A stretch of DNA of 64,000 nucleotides from Denitrobacterium detoxificans (GTDB lineage: Bacteria; Actinomycetota; Coriobacteriia; Coriobacteriales; Eggerthellaceae). The stretch is from positions 1,644,432 to 1,708,431 of the forward strand of contig NZ_CP011402.1 of assembly GCF_001643775.1 (NCBI RefSeq), written 5' to 3'. How positions within the stretch are numbered: position 1 is the first letter of the stretch; every line of letters starts with the position of its first letter. The translations under genes and the position numbers were made by a program. The notes below the pieces were generated by a model. The model saw nothing but the letters and a program-made list of their open reading frames with translations. It ran no database searches and had not been told where the DNA came from. Below, piece after piece: positions 38,177-48,500 of this stretch.

Positions 38177-38267
38177 CTTTACCCTTCAAAGTCTGTATTT
38201 TTGCAGACCGTATTCAACTTCTTATAACGCCAAACAAGCAGCCTGTTAAAGCTGCTCGTAAACAAGC

Positions 38268-38343
38268 TGGCAGGCCAGGAAGGACTCGAACCCTCAACTT
38301 TCGGTTTTGGAGACCGACGCTCTACCAATTGAACTACTGGCCT
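38268..38343 (-). tRNA. tRNA-Trp(CCA)
   Basis: The gene is read on the minus strand: acceptor AGGCCAG/CTGGCCT, anticodon stem CGGT with loop CTCCAAA giving CCA, and encoded 3' CCA. It lies between rpmG and secE and is processed from the same transcript. Confidence 0.95.
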
Positions 38344-38357
38344 ATTATGCACATCCT

Positions 38358-38507
38358 CTAACGAGTTTCCTTATGCAGCGTGTGATGTCCACACCACTTG
38401 CAATATTTCTTCAACTCGATGCGATCGGGAGTGGTCTGCTTGTTCTTCTTGGTCGTATAGTTACGGCGCTTGCACTCGGTGCAGGCCAGGGTGACCAACG
38501 TACGCAT
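38358..38507 (-). CDS. rpmG: 50S ribosomal protein L33
   Basis: This is a 49-residue ribosomal protein beginning [19 protein letters not shown] and ending [14 protein letters not shown]. The two CxxC pairs (C-TE-C and C-KW-C) mark the zinc-binding form of L33. It lies in the conserved tuf-rpmG-tRNA-Trp-secE order, only 14 bp from tRNA-Trp. Confidence 0.95.
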   Translation of the reverse strand: MRTLVTLACTECKRRNYTTKKNKQTTPDRIELKKYCKWCGHHTLHKETR

Positions 38508-38571
38508 CTACTTTACTCCTTATGTTCACATTGCTATGACTTGAAACTGCACAGATAAGTTAAGCGTGGAA

Positions 38572-38599
38572 GAGAGGGCCCACAAGCGTGAGCCCTCTC
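38572..38599 (-). terminator. Hairpin after tuf, likely attenuator
   Basis: A 12-bp stem with one G-U pair (GAGAGGGCTCAC, loop GCTT) lies 17 bp past the tuf stop. The following TTCCACGC is not T-rich, so it probably gives partial termination or a processing point. That would separate high tuf expression from rpmG-secE-nusG. Confidence 0.6.
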
Positions 38600-38616
38600 C
38601 ATTAACCTCATTGAAG

Positions 38617-39819
<1,203 letters not shown>

Positions 39820-39838
39820 GAAATCCTCCTTCAATGAG

Positions 39839-39858
39839 AACGCCCCTACTGGGGCGTT
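39839..39858. other. Hairpin between tRNA-Met and tuf
   Basis: AACGCCCC-TACT-GGGGCGTT is a perfect 8-bp stem, 20 bp upstream of the tuf start. It may be a processing or attenuation structure separating tRNAs from the tuf mRNA. Confidence 0.5.
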
Positions 39859-39902
39859 TTATGAGCTAAAAATAAAGACTGCGTAAGCAGTAGAAGTATC
39901 TA

Positions 39903-39979
39903 TGGTAGCGGTGACTGGATTCGAACCAGTGACGCCACGGGTATGAACCGTGTGCTCTAACCAACTGAGCTACACCGCC
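39903..39979 (-). tRNA. tRNA-Met(CAT), elongator type
   Basis: The anticodon stem CACGG/CCGTG holds loop TTCATAC with anticodon CAT, and 3' CCA is encoded. The stem lacks the GGG/CCC pairs of initiator tRNA, so it is the elongator; a lysidine-modified tRNA-Ile2 cannot be fully excluded. Confidence 0.9.
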
Positions 39980-40018
39980 AGGTGCAAAAGAGAACGATGT
40001 TCTCGATAAAGCAATAGA

Positions 40019-40094
40019 TGGAGCCCGCGACCGGATTTGAACCGGTGACCTCTTCGTTACCAACGAAGTGCTCTACCTACTGAGCTACACGGGC
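40019..40094 (-). tRNA. tRNA-Thr(GGT)
   Basis: Acceptor GCCCGTG/CGCGGGC, anticodon stem CTTCG/CGAAG with loop TTGGTAA giving GGT, and CCA encoded. It is the second gene of the tRNA-tuf transcript. Confidence 0.96.
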
Positions 40095-40099
40095 AAAGA

Positions 40100-40184
40100 T
40101 GGTGGGCGCGCTAGGATTCGAACCTAGGTAGGCAGAGCCAACGGGTTTACAGCCCGTCCCCATTAACCACTCGGGCACACGCCC
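40100..40184 (-). tRNA. tRNA-Tyr(GTA)
   Basis: An 85-nt class II tRNA with a long variable arm, anticodon stem ACGGG/CCCGT and loop CTGTAAA giving GTA. CCA is encoded. It is the first gene of the superoperon, about 80 bp downstream of the promoter. Confidence 0.96.
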
Positions 40185-40258
40185 ATCTTTCGCTTAACTT
40201 GTGCAATTTTCAAGCTGCGGCTCGTTTTTCGGTTTCACCCGAAGCGCGAGCAGATGGA

Positions 40259-40287
40259 ATAATACGCTAGCTCCGAAGTCGTGTCAA
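40259..40287 (-). promoter_or_regulatory. Consensus sigma-70 promoter of the tRNA-tuf superoperon
   Basis: On the minus strand TTGACA and TATTAT are separated by exactly 17 bp. The -35 is a perfect consensus match and the -10 has one mismatch, as expected for a strongly expressed tRNA/EF-Tu operon. Transcription would start about 70 nt before tRNA-Tyr. Confidence 0.88.
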
Positions 40288-40369
40288 CAGCTTACACGCC
40301 CCCGGGTGTATCTCCACGATTCCTCCGTTTACCCGCAACATGTGCCCACGTCATCATATATATGTTAGG

Positions 40370-40377
40370 CATTTTTA
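40370..40377. repeat. Left target-site duplication of the IS
   Basis: CATTTTTA directly abuts the left inverted repeat and is repeated exactly at 41944-41951. Eight bases is the duplication length known for ISL3-family elements. Confidence 0.88.
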
Positions 40378-41943
40378 GAGGCTTCGGTAGTTTGTGTGAC
40401 AAGGGGCTAGCCTAGGCAGCAACGCTCTTCGCTCCCTTCACGCCCTTCTTCCTCGCCTTCACCGGGCGACCCGGGAGCTGGGGCTGGCAGTCGCCGCACC
40501 TGAGCATGAGCAGGGCCACGAGGTTGTCGGTGTTGCGGAAGCCGTAGCCCATCCTCACCGTCACCTTGATCTTGTTGTTGATGGCCTCTACGCGCCCGTT
40601 GCTGATGCCGAGCTCGACTGCGGCGATGATGTCGTCGCGCCGGCGGCGCACCTTCTTCTCCACGGCGACGACCTTGGCGATCTTGCAGTAGGCGGCCCTG
40701 TGCATCCAGTCGTCGAGCAGCTCGGCGGCCTCGGAGCCGTCGGCTGCCCGGAAGACGGCCCGCAGGTCCTCCTTGAGCTCCCAGGCCCTGACCAGCCGCG
40801 AGCCGGCCCTCTTCTTGAGCGCCTCGAGCCTCGCCCTCTGGCCGTCGGTGAGGTCCTCGGGGTTCTTCACGAGCGCGTAGCGGCTGCCCTTGATGGAGGC
40901 CGCCTCCTCCTCGAGCGCCCTGACCTCCTCGGGCGGCAGCTCGCCTTTGGCAGGCCTGCCGCGCTTGCCCTCGGGCCTGGGCCTGGCGGCCCTGGCGGCG
41001 GCCCTGGCGGCGTTCCACTCCTCGCAGCGCACGGCGTCGAGCGCGTCGTTCATCCACTGGACCACGTGGAAGGGGTCCATGACCCACCTCGCGTTGGGGC
41101 AGCGGCGCTTGACCAGCTGCCTTATCCACCTCGCGCCGTCGGCGGTCACCACCTCTATGGCGCGCCTCTGCTCGCGCGTGAGCTCGTCGAGGAACAGGTT
41201 GAGCACGTCCTTGCCGGTGCCCTCGTGCGCCCAGATGAGGCAGCCGCGGTCGTGGTCGACGACCACCGTGACGTACTTGTGGCCCTTCTTGTACGACGTC
41301 TCGTCGATGCCGATGCGGCGCACGCCGTCGAACCTCGAGGCGCCGCGCGCGGCCTCCAGCTCGGCGTAGACGCGCCTGCACACGCCGCCCACGCTGTGCC
41401 ACTCGACGCGGGCGAGCTCGGAGACCGCCGAGGCGGTGCAGCGGACCGCCAGCCACGCCACCCAGTCCTCGAAGTCACGCGTGAAGCGCGCCCCGTGCCG
41501 CGCCCAGGGGACGGCCTCGGTGCGCACGCCGTGCTCCGGGCAGCGCACCCTGCAGGGCGCGTACTCCAGGTAGCAGGCCGAGCGCGCCAGGTCCATCGCC
41601 CTCCACAGCCTGGGGGCCCCGCGGTTCGCCATGTCGTAGAAGTCGCAGGCCCTGCCGCATACGGGGCAGCGGCGCTGCTCGCGCTTGTAGGGCCGGACGC
41701 TCACGACGATGCGCTCGGCCTCGATGCGCGCGCCCAGGACGACCGTGCGGGCCAGACCGAGGGCGAGAAGTAGTAGACTCTTCATGCGTCACACCTCTTC
41801 GGTTGTCTGAATTTGGCTTAGCAATCATAGGCGGATGACGCGGAAACGGCCCCTCCCGGGGCCGTTTCAGTTCCAGATCGTTGTTTTCGCCCGCTGAGCT
41901 GGGCCTATGCCGGAATCTCTCCCACAGAAACCACCGAAGAGCC
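40378..41943 (-). mobile_element. Complete ISL3-family insertion sequence
   Basis: This is a 1566-bp element with imperfect terminal inverted repeats. The left reads inward GAGGCTTCGGTAGTTTGTGTG and the right GGCTCTTCGGTGGTTTCTGTG; about 16 of the first 21 positions match. It is flanked by the 8-bp direct repeat CATTTTTA and holds one transposase gene. A GC-rich hairpin (GAAACGGCCCC-TCCC-GGGGCCGTTTC, 41843-41868) lies between the gene and the right end. GC content is visibly higher than the AT-rich insertion site and the neighbours. Perfect duplication and an intact gene suggest recent insertion. Confidence 0.9.
40412..41785 (-). CDS. ISL3-family transposase
   Basis: This 457-residue transposase has an N-terminal zinc-ribbon region (CPVCGRAC near 40-47, CRVRCPEH near 78-85), a helix-turn-helix-like segment, and a DDE catalytic core. 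D161 (GIDETSYKKG), D216 (VTADGARW) and E400 (NGRVEAINNK) are the probable triad. Arg- and Ala-rich composition reflects the very high GC of the gene. No frameshift or internal stop is present, so it should be active. Confidence 0.92.
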   Translation of the reverse strand: MKSLLLLALGLARTVVLGARIEAERIVVSVRPYKREQRRCPVCGRACDFYDMANRGAPRLWRAMDLARSACYLEYAPCRVRCPEHGVRTEAVPWARHGARFTRDFEDWVAWLAVRCTASAVSELARVEWHSVGGVCRRVYAELEAARGASRFDGVRRIGIDETSYKKGHKYVTVVVDHDRGCLIWAHEGTGKDVLNLFLDELTREQRRAIEVVTADGARWIRQLVKRRCPNARWVMDPFHVVQWMNDALDAVRCEEWNAARAAARAARPRPEGKRGRPAKGELPPEEVRALEEEAASIKGSRYALVKNPEDLTDGQRARLEALKKRAGSRLVRAWELKEDLRAVFRAADGSEAAELLDDWMHRAAYCKIAKVVAVEKKVRRRRDDIIAAVELGISNGRVEAINNKIKVTVRMGYGFRNTDNLVALLMLRCGDCQPQLPGRPVKARKKGVKGAKSVAA

Positions 41944-41951
41944 CATTTTTA
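41944..41951. repeat. Right target-site duplication of the IS
   Basis: CATTTTTA follows directly after the right inverted repeat and is identical to 40370-40377. Confidence 0.88.
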
Positions 41952-42029
41952 CGTTGCTCTATAATGTAATGCCATGTGTTGGGAAGTGAAATTCGTAAAC
42001 GATTTCATACATATATATAAGTAAGGGGA

Positions 42030-43658
42030 ATGATGGAAAACTCGGACAGCCTTGTTGTCGTAGCGATACTTATTTACTTTATCGCCGTACTCACTATTGG
42101 CTTCATTTACGCCAAGCGATCGAATTCGTCGGCATCGGAATACTTCCTGGGCGGCAGGAAAGTCGGCCCCTGGTTCACCGCACTTTCCGCCGAGGCAAGC
42201 GACATGTCGGGCTATCTGCTCATGGGTCTTCCCGGTCTGGCCTTCTTCACGGGCGCGGGCGAAGCTGGCTGGACGGCAGTGGGTCTGGCCATTGGCACAT
42301 ATCTCAATTGGCGACTCGTAGCCAAGCGCCTACGCCGTTACTCCGTCGTGGCCAACGACTCCATCACGCTCCCCGGCTTCTACTCGAACCGCTTCCACGA
42401 CTCCAAGAACATCGTGGGCACCATCGCCGCCGTCATCATCCTTTTGTTCTTCTGCGTATACACGGGTAGCTGCTTCGTAACGTGCGGCAAGCTCTTCCAC
42501 ACCCTCTTCGGTTGGGATTATTCCGTCATGATGGTGTTTGGCGCGCTCATCGTATTCATGTACACCATGGTGGGTGGTTACCTCTCCGTTGTAGCCACCG
42601 ACTTCGTGCAGGGCTGCCTCATGTTCTTCGCGCTCCTGGTAGTCGTCATTGGCTCCATCACCATGGCCGGCGGCGTACAGGCAACCGCAGCCTTCCTTTC
42701 CGATATCCCCGGGTTCCTTTCCGCCACCTCGGTGGCCACTCCCCTGCTCGATGAATCGGGCGCGCAGATGGCCATGGACGGCACTCCACTCTTCGACGAT
42801 CCCACGCCCTTTGGCGTGCTCACCATCATCTCCACGCTCTCCTGGGGCCTGGGCTACTTCGGCATGCCGCAGGTGCTCGTGCGCTTCCTGGGCATCCGCA
42901 GCGAAGAAGAAGTAAAGCAATCGCGCATCATTGCCGTTGTGTGGGTGGTCATCAGCATGCTGGCCGCCGTGCTCATTGGCCTTATCGGACGCAAGGCTCT
43001 CCCCACGCTTCTGGGCGGTGCCGTAACCAGCTCTTCGGCTGAAAGCATCTTCATCATGCTCTCGCAGGTCATGCTGCCGGCATTCATGTGCGGCATCGTG
43101 GTTTCGGGCATTCTGGCAGCATCCATGTCGTCGGCCTCTTCCTACCTGCTTATTACGGGCTCTTCGGTTGCCGAAAACATCTTCCGCGGCATCTTCAAGA
43201 AGGACGCCACCGACGAGCAGGTGCTGATCGTCTCCCGCATCACGCTTACCGTCGTGCTGCTCTTCGGCATCCTGGTGGCGTGGAACGAGGATTCGGTCAT
43301 CTTCACGGTCGTATCCTACGCATGGGCCGGCCTGGGCGCTTCGTTTGGCCCGCTTACGCTTTTCTCTCTGTACTGGAAGCGCACCACCAAGCAGGGTGCC
43401 ATCGCCGGCATGCTCACGGGCGCTGCCACGGTGCTTATCTGGCACAACTTCATCAAGCCCCTCGGTGGCGTCTTCGGCATCTACGAGCTGCTGCCCGCAT
43501 TCCTGCTTAGCTGCCTAGCCATTTACGTCGTATCGAAGCTCACCCCCGCTCCCAGCCCCGAGATTCTCGCCGACTTCGACCGCTACGAGAATCACGACGT
43601 CAGCAAGGAGCGGAATATGGAAGTCGTGCTAGAAGACGGCATGACGCTGAACGATTAA
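42030..43658 (+). CDS. putP: Sodium/solute symporter, PutP-like (proline)
   Basis: This is a 542-residue protein of the sodium:solute symporter family with about 13 membrane segments. Typical parts are the start VVAILIYFIAVLTIGFIYAKR, SEYFLGGRKVGPWFTALSAEASDMSG and GILAASMSSASSYLLITGSS, which covers sodium-site residues in LeuT-fold transporters. Similarity of layout to PutP makes sodium-coupled proline uptake the likeliest role, but the substrate is inferred. AAGGGG precedes the first ATG; a second ATG follows immediately. The IS ends about 85 bp upstream, so part of its original upstream region may have been displaced. Confidence 0.85.
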   Translation: MMENSDSLVVVAILIYFIAVLTIGFIYAKRSNSSASEYFLGGRKVGPWFTALSAEASDMSGYLLMGLPGLAFFTGAGEAGWTAVGLAIGTYLNWRLVAKRLRRYSVVANDSITLPGFYSNRFHDSKNIVGTIAAVIILLFFCVYTGSCFVTCGKLFHTLFGWDYSVMMVFGALIVFMYTMVGGYLSVVATDFVQGCLMFFALLVVVIGSITMAGGVQATAAFLSDIPGFLSATSVATPLLDESGAQMAMDGTPLFDDPTPFGVLTIISTLSWGLGYFGMPQVLVRFLGIRSEEEVKQSRIIAVVWVVISMLAAVLIGLIGRKALPTLLGGAVTSSSAESIFIMLSQVMLPAFMCGIVVSGILAASMSSASSYLLITGSSVAENIFRGIFKKDATDEQVLIVSRITLTVVLLFGILVAWNEDSVIFTVVSYAWAGLGASFGPLTLFSLYWKRTTKQGAIAGMLTGAATVLIWHNFIKPLGGVFGIYELLPAFLLSCLAIYVVSKLTPAPSPEILADFDRYENHDVSKERNMEVVLEDGMTLND

Positions 43659-43679
43659 AACCACGCGGTATATCATTTT

Positions 43680-43706
43680 GGGGACGTCAAAGGACGTCCC
43701 CTTTTT
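43680..43706 (+). terminator. Terminator after putP
   Basis: GGGGACGTC-AAAG-GACGTCCCC is a perfect 9-bp stem followed by TTTTT. Confidence 0.93.
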
Positions 43707-43735
43707 ATAAGGCAACACGGAAGAAGGAACCGACC

Positions 43736-45007
43736 ATGTCATACGCCGACCTCAGCTCAGCAGAATGCAGCACGTTGCTCGACGAACAGAAGCGCGCATA
43801 CGCCGCGTGGAAAGCAAAGGATCTCTCGCTGAACATGGCGCGCGGTAAGCCCTCTTCCGCCCAGCTCGACCTAAGTGCCCCCATGCTCAACGTGCTCAAT
43901 GCCGCATCCGATCTGCAGGCCGCCGACGGCACCGATTGCCGCAACTACGGCGTTGGCGTGGGCATTCGCGAAGCGCGCGAGCTCATGGCAACCATGCTCG
44001 ACGACGAAGCCGACCGCGTCATCGTAGGCGGAGAATCGAGCCTGAACCTCATGTATGACGCCATTGCCCGCAACTGGGCATTTGGCACGCAGGGCTGCAC
44101 CCCCTGGGGCAAGCTCGATACCGTGAAGTGGATCTGCCCCGTTCCTGGCTACGACCGCCATTTCTCGATTACCGAGCTCTTCGGCATCGAAATGATCAAC
44201 GTAGCGCTGAACGAAGACGGTCCCGATATGGACGCCGTTGAGCAGCTTGCCGCCGACGAGAGCGTCAAGGGCATTTGGTGCGTACCCACCTATTCCAACC
44301 CCTCGGGCTGCACGTACTCCGACGAAGTCGTTGAGCGCCTGGCCAACATGAAGGCAGCCGATGACTTCCGCATCTTCTGGGATAACGCCTACTGCGTACA
44401 TCATCTTTCTTCCGACCCAGCAGAGCAGGAACACGTTGCCGACATCGCACGCGCATGCGCAGCCGCTGGCAACCCCAACCGTGCTTACAAGTTTGCCAGC
44501 ACCAGCAAGATTACCTTCCCGGGTGCGGGCATTGCGGCAATGGCATCGAGCGAAGCGAACATCGCCGAGATCACCAAGCTCATGAACGTGCAAATCATCG
44601 GCCACGACAAGTTGAACCAGCTTCGTCACGTGCGCTTCCTGCACGATGCCGAAGGCATTGCCGAGCATATGGCAAAGCATGCTGCGCTGCTGCGCCCGAA
44701 GTTCGACCTGGTAGAGGAGACGCTCAGCCGTGAACTGGAAGGCACGGGCTGCACGTGGACGCATCCGCGTGGCGGGTACTTCGTAACGTTCACCGGTCCC
44801 CAAGGTACCGCCAAGCGCATCGTCGAGCTTGCACGCGAAGCGGGCGTCACCCTCACGGGAGCTGGCGCACCCTTCCCCTATCACAAGGACCCCAACGATG
44901 CGGTAATTCGCATTGCGCCTTCCCTGCCCCCTGTAGAAGAACTTGCACAGGCGCTCGAAGTGTTCTGCTGCTGCACCAAGATTGCTGTGCTTGAGAAGCT
45001 GGTGTAA
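43736..45007 (+). CDS. Aspartate-type aminotransferase (MocR-related class I)
   Basis: This is a 423-residue PLP enzyme. It starts with a family-typical SLNMARGKPSSAQLDLS segment. The PLP-binding stretches DNAYCVHHL and FASTSKITFPGAG (Schiff-base lysine) are clear, as is CVPTYSNPSGCTYSDEVVERL. This subgroup includes the aspartate aminotransferase of corynebacteria, so glutamate/oxaloacetate transamination is likely; other amino donors are possible. The gene is read after the putP terminator and ends before the structured repeat at 45033. Confidence 0.87.
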   Translation: MSYADLSSAECSTLLDEQKRAYAAWKAKDLSLNMARGKPSSAQLDLSAPMLNVLNAASDLQAADGTDCRNYGVGVGIREARELMATMLDDEADRVIVGGESSLNLMYDAIARNWAFGTQGCTPWGKLDTVKWICPVPGYDRHFSITELFGIEMINVALNEDGPDMDAVEQLAADESVKGIWCVPTYSNPSGCTYSDEVVERLANMKAADDFRIFWDNAYCVHHLSSDPAEQEHVADIARACAAAGNPNRAYKFASTSKITFPGAGIAAMASSEANIAEITKLMNVQIIGHDKLNQLRHVRFLHDAEGIAEHMAKHAALLRPKFDLVEETLSRELEGTGCTWTHPRGGYFVTFTGPQGTAKRIVELAREAGVTLTGAGAPFPYHKDPNDAVIRIAPSLPPVEELAQALEVFCCCTKIAVLEKLV

Positions 45008-45032
45008 TCTGCTAATCCACTAATCCGCTCGC

Positions 45033-45307
45033 GGGCTGGGCGGGATGCCCCGTGGGGCACGCCCCGCTCCGCTGCTCGCACGGTGCGCTGCTGTGAATGA
45101 TTGGGAACGCTCGGGTATTCCGGGCGTTTCCTTTTTGCGTCCGGAGGCCGTGCTCGTGCGCTCGCTGGTTCATGCTTTTACTGCGCGCTGCCCGGGGTTG
45201 CCCGCGGATTTGCGCGAGGCTTCGCCTCCCGCTCTCCGCGGGCAACCCCGGGTTCAGCGCTTTTGTTAGCTTTCACAGGGTGCCCCACGGGGCATCCCGC
45301 CCAGCCC
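45033..45307. repeat. Structured intergenic repeat, copy A
   Basis: This 275-bp block has perfect 28-bp outer arms (45033-45060 and 45280-45307). A middle hairpin lies at 45103-45131, and an inner long stem at 45185-45208 pairs with 45235-45260. Copy B at 63649-63890 has the same architecture. A 31-nt single-stranded linker (45152-45182) matches copy B at 30 of 31 positions. The paired arms differ between copies yet remain complementary within each copy, which indicates selection on structure. No protein is encoded. Confidence 0.88.
45103..45136 (+). terminator. Hairpin with T-run inside repeat A, terminator of the aminotransferase gene
   Basis: GGGAACGCTCGG pairs with CCGGGCGTTTCC (two G-U pairs, loop GTATT) and is followed by TTTTT. 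It sits where copy B has a different hairpin without a T-run. Confidence 0.75.
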
Positions 45308-45533
45308 AAATCTTCCCCAGGTAATCCGCCTGCTCATATAAACCTGGGTATCTACGGGCAGGGTTCGCTTCGCTCCCCTGCCCTTGGGTGGCAACTGGGC
45401 CTGGAGGTTGGTTGGGCGAGATTCGCTGCGCTCTCTCGCGTAGAGGGTTAATTGACCTGGAGGACGGTTCGCTTCGCTCTCGCCCGATGCTACGAAGCAA
45501 GATTCGTCACACTCTCTCACCTTAGGGACAAAA
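45308..45533. repeat. Series of hairpins with TTCGCTKCGCTC loops
   Basis: Non-coding. CCCAGGT/ACCTGGG frames the first hairpin. GGGCAGGG/CCCTGCCC (45356-45383) and GCGAGA/TCTCGC (45416-45439) each enclose a 12-nt loop, TTCGCTTCGCTC or TTCGCTGCGCTC. A third TTCGCTTCGCTC lies near 45470 with a degraded stem. No open reading frame here looks real. Confidence 0.7.
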
Positions 45534-45564
45534 AGAGGGGACGCGGCTGAAGCGCATCCCCTCT
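45534..45564 (-). terminator. Terminator after nifJ
   Basis: On the minus strand AGAGGGGATGCG pairs with CGCGTCCCCTCT (one G-U, loop CTTCAGC), followed by TTTTTG. It lies 23 bp past the nifJ stop. Confidence 0.92.
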
Positions 45565-45587
45565 ATATGACAGGCTTTTACGATTGC

Positions 45588-48500
45588 CTAGGCTTCGGAG
45601 TACATTTCCTTGAGCTTCAGCAGGTGATCGTAGCGATCCATAGCGCACTGCTCGTTTTCTGCGAAGAGCTCGTCGGCGCGCTCGGGGAATTCGCGCGTGA
45701 GGCGGGAATAACGCGCCTCGTTCATGAGGAACTCGCGATAACCGCCCGAGGGCTCCTTCGAATCGAGCGTGAACTTCTTGCCCGCTTCGGCTTCGGGATT
45801 GAAGCGGAAGAGGTTCCAGTAACCGCACTCGACGGCACGCTTCATTTCGGACTGACAGTTCTTCATACCACCCTTGATGGAGTGCATCTCGCAGGGGCTA
45901 TAGGCGATGATGAGCGAGGGGCCGTCGTAAGCTTCGGCTTCGCAGATGGCCTTCATGGTCTGCGCAGGCTTTGCACCCATTGCGATCTGGGCAACGTAGA
46001 CGTAGCCATACGACATGGCCAGCTCGGCAAGACTCTTCTTCTGAACGTCCTTGCCAGCTGCGGCAAACTGGGCAACCTGGCCGATGTTCGAAGCCTTGGA
46101 AGCCTGACCACCCGTGTTGGAATACACTTCCGTGTCGAATACGAGCACGTTAACGTTCTGACCGCTGGCAAGAACGTGGTCGAGACCGCCATAACCGATG
46201 TCGTACGCCCAACCGTCGCCACCGAAGATCCAGTAGCTCTTCTTGGTCAGGAATTCGCTGCGGTCGAGGATCTTGCGAGCCGCATCGGTGTCGAGCGCCT
46301 TCAGCTGTTCGACATAGGCCTTCGCAGCTTCCTGGTTCGCCTGCGCATCGTTGCGCGTATCGAGCCACTGCTGAGCTGCGGCCTTCACGGCCTCGGGAGC
46401 GTCAGACTCGATGAGAGCCGTAGATTCAAGAGCGAGTTCGTTGCGGACCGCCTCGTGACCCACGCGCATGCCCAGGCCGAATTCGGCATTGTCTTCGAAC
46501 AGACTGTTGCACCATGCGGGGCCACGGCCTTCGGCAGTAGTGGTATACGGCGAGGTAGCTGCAGGATTACCCCAGATGGAAGAACAACCAGTAGCGTTGG
46601 CGATGAACATGCGATCGCCGAAGAGCTGCGCAACCAGACGCGCGTAGCTCGTCTCGGCGCAACCTGCGCAAGAACCGGAGAACTCAAGCAGCGGCTTCTT
46701 GAACTGGCTATTCTTTACGCTCGTACCGCAAGCCTCGGGCTTTTCGACAACCTGGCTGACGCAGTAGTCGAAGACCTCCTGCTTGGGCAGTTCGCCTTCG
46801 GTGGGAAGCATGGAAAGCGAATCGGTGGGGCAAGCGCCAATGCACACGCCACAGCCCATGCAGTCGAGCGGAGACACGGCAAGCGTGTACTTCATGCCCT
46901 TGACCTTCGGACCCTTTGCATCGATGAGCTGCGTCGATGCAGGAGCAGCTGCAGCCTCTTCCTCGGTGAGCACATAGGGGCGAATGGTGGCATGCGGGCA
47001 CACGAACGAACACTGATTGCACTGGATGCACTTTTCGGGATTCCACGAAGCAACGGTAACGGAAAGGCCGCGCTTCTCGTAGGCCGAAGCACCCAGAGGC
47101 CACTGGCCGTCGACATGATTCATGAATGCGCTTACGGGCAGGCGGTCGCCATCCATGCGGCCCACAGGCTGCATGATCTCGGAAACCATCTTCACCAGCT
47201 CGGGATCGCCGGAAAGCTGCTCGGGCTGAGCATCGTCTTCGGCATTGACCCAGGCGGCGGGCACGTCAATCTTCACGAAAGCGGTAGCGCCCGCGTCGAT
47301 TGCCTTGTGGTTCATATCCACGACATCCTGGCCCTTCTTCAGGTAGGACTTCGTGGCAGCATCCTTCATGAGCTGGATGGCCTCTTCCTGCGGCATGATC
47401 TTCGCCAACGCGAAGAACGCGCTCTGCAGGATGGTGTTGGTACGCTTGCCCATGCCGATCTCGATGGCCAAGTCGATGGCGTTGATCGTGTAAAGCTGGA
47501 TGTCGTTCTGGGCGATGTAGCGCTTCGTTTCGGCATTCAGATGCTGGTCGAGCTCTTCAGGCGACCACTGGCAGTTGATCATGAACACGCCGCCGGGCTT
47601 CACGTCCTGCACCATGCGGAAACCCTTGATCAGGTAGCTGGGGTTATGGCAGGCAACGAAGTCAGCCTTGTTGATGTAGTAGGCACTGCGGATGGGGCTG
47701 TCGCCGAAACGCAGATGACTGATGGTTACGCCACCCGTCTTCTTGCTGTCGTACTGGAAGTACGCCTGCACGTACTTGTCGGTGTGGTCGCCAATGATCT
47801 TGACGCTGTTCTTGTTCGCGCCAACGGTACCGTCGCCACCCAGGCCCCAGAACTTGCACTCAATCGTGCCGGGCGCTGCCGTATTAGGGCAATCGGCGTT
47901 CTCGGAAAGGCTGAGATGGGTAACGTCGTCGACGATGCCGATGGTGAATTCACGCTTCGGCTCGTCCTTAGCAAGCTCTTCGAAAACGGCGAAGGCGCTG
48001 GCCGGAGGCGTGTCCTTGCTTCCCAGGCCATAGCGACCGCCCGTAACCACGATGTCATCGCGGCCAGCTTCGCGCAGAGCGCTCACGACGTCTAGGTACA
48101 GGGGCTCGCCGATGCTGCCAGGCTCCTTCGTACGATCCATAACAGCGATCTTGCGCACCGTTTCAGGCAGCGCATCCACGAAGTGCTTGATGCTGAACGG
48201 ACGGTACAGGCGAACCTTCACCAGGCCAACCTTCTCGCCATGAGCGTTCAGGTAATCGATGGTCTCTTCGAGCACGTCGCAGAACGAACCCATGCACACG
48301 ACCACACGATCGGCATCGGGCGCGCCATAGTAGTTGAACAGCTGATAATTGGTGCCGATCTTCTCGTTCACCTGCTGCATGCAACCCTCGACCACCGCGG
48401 GCAGAGCATCGTACACGCCATTGCAGGCCTCGCGATTCTGGAAGAAGATATCGCCATTCTGATGACTACCGCGCATTGCAGGATGCTCGGGATTGAGCGC

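Noticed and set aside
40395-41790. Shorter IS ends at the GTGTGAC motifs next to the transposase gene
   Set aside because: Matches there extend only 7 bp. The outer ends with a 16-of-21 inverted repeat and an exact 8-bp duplication are far better supported.
45567-48095. Plus-strand open frame (842 codons) opposite nifJ
   Set aside because: nifJ carries every expected motif on the other strand; the antisense frame is a GC-bias shadow, as are those opposite amt (33064-34848), secY-adk (51516-53525) and metNIQ (22749-24569).
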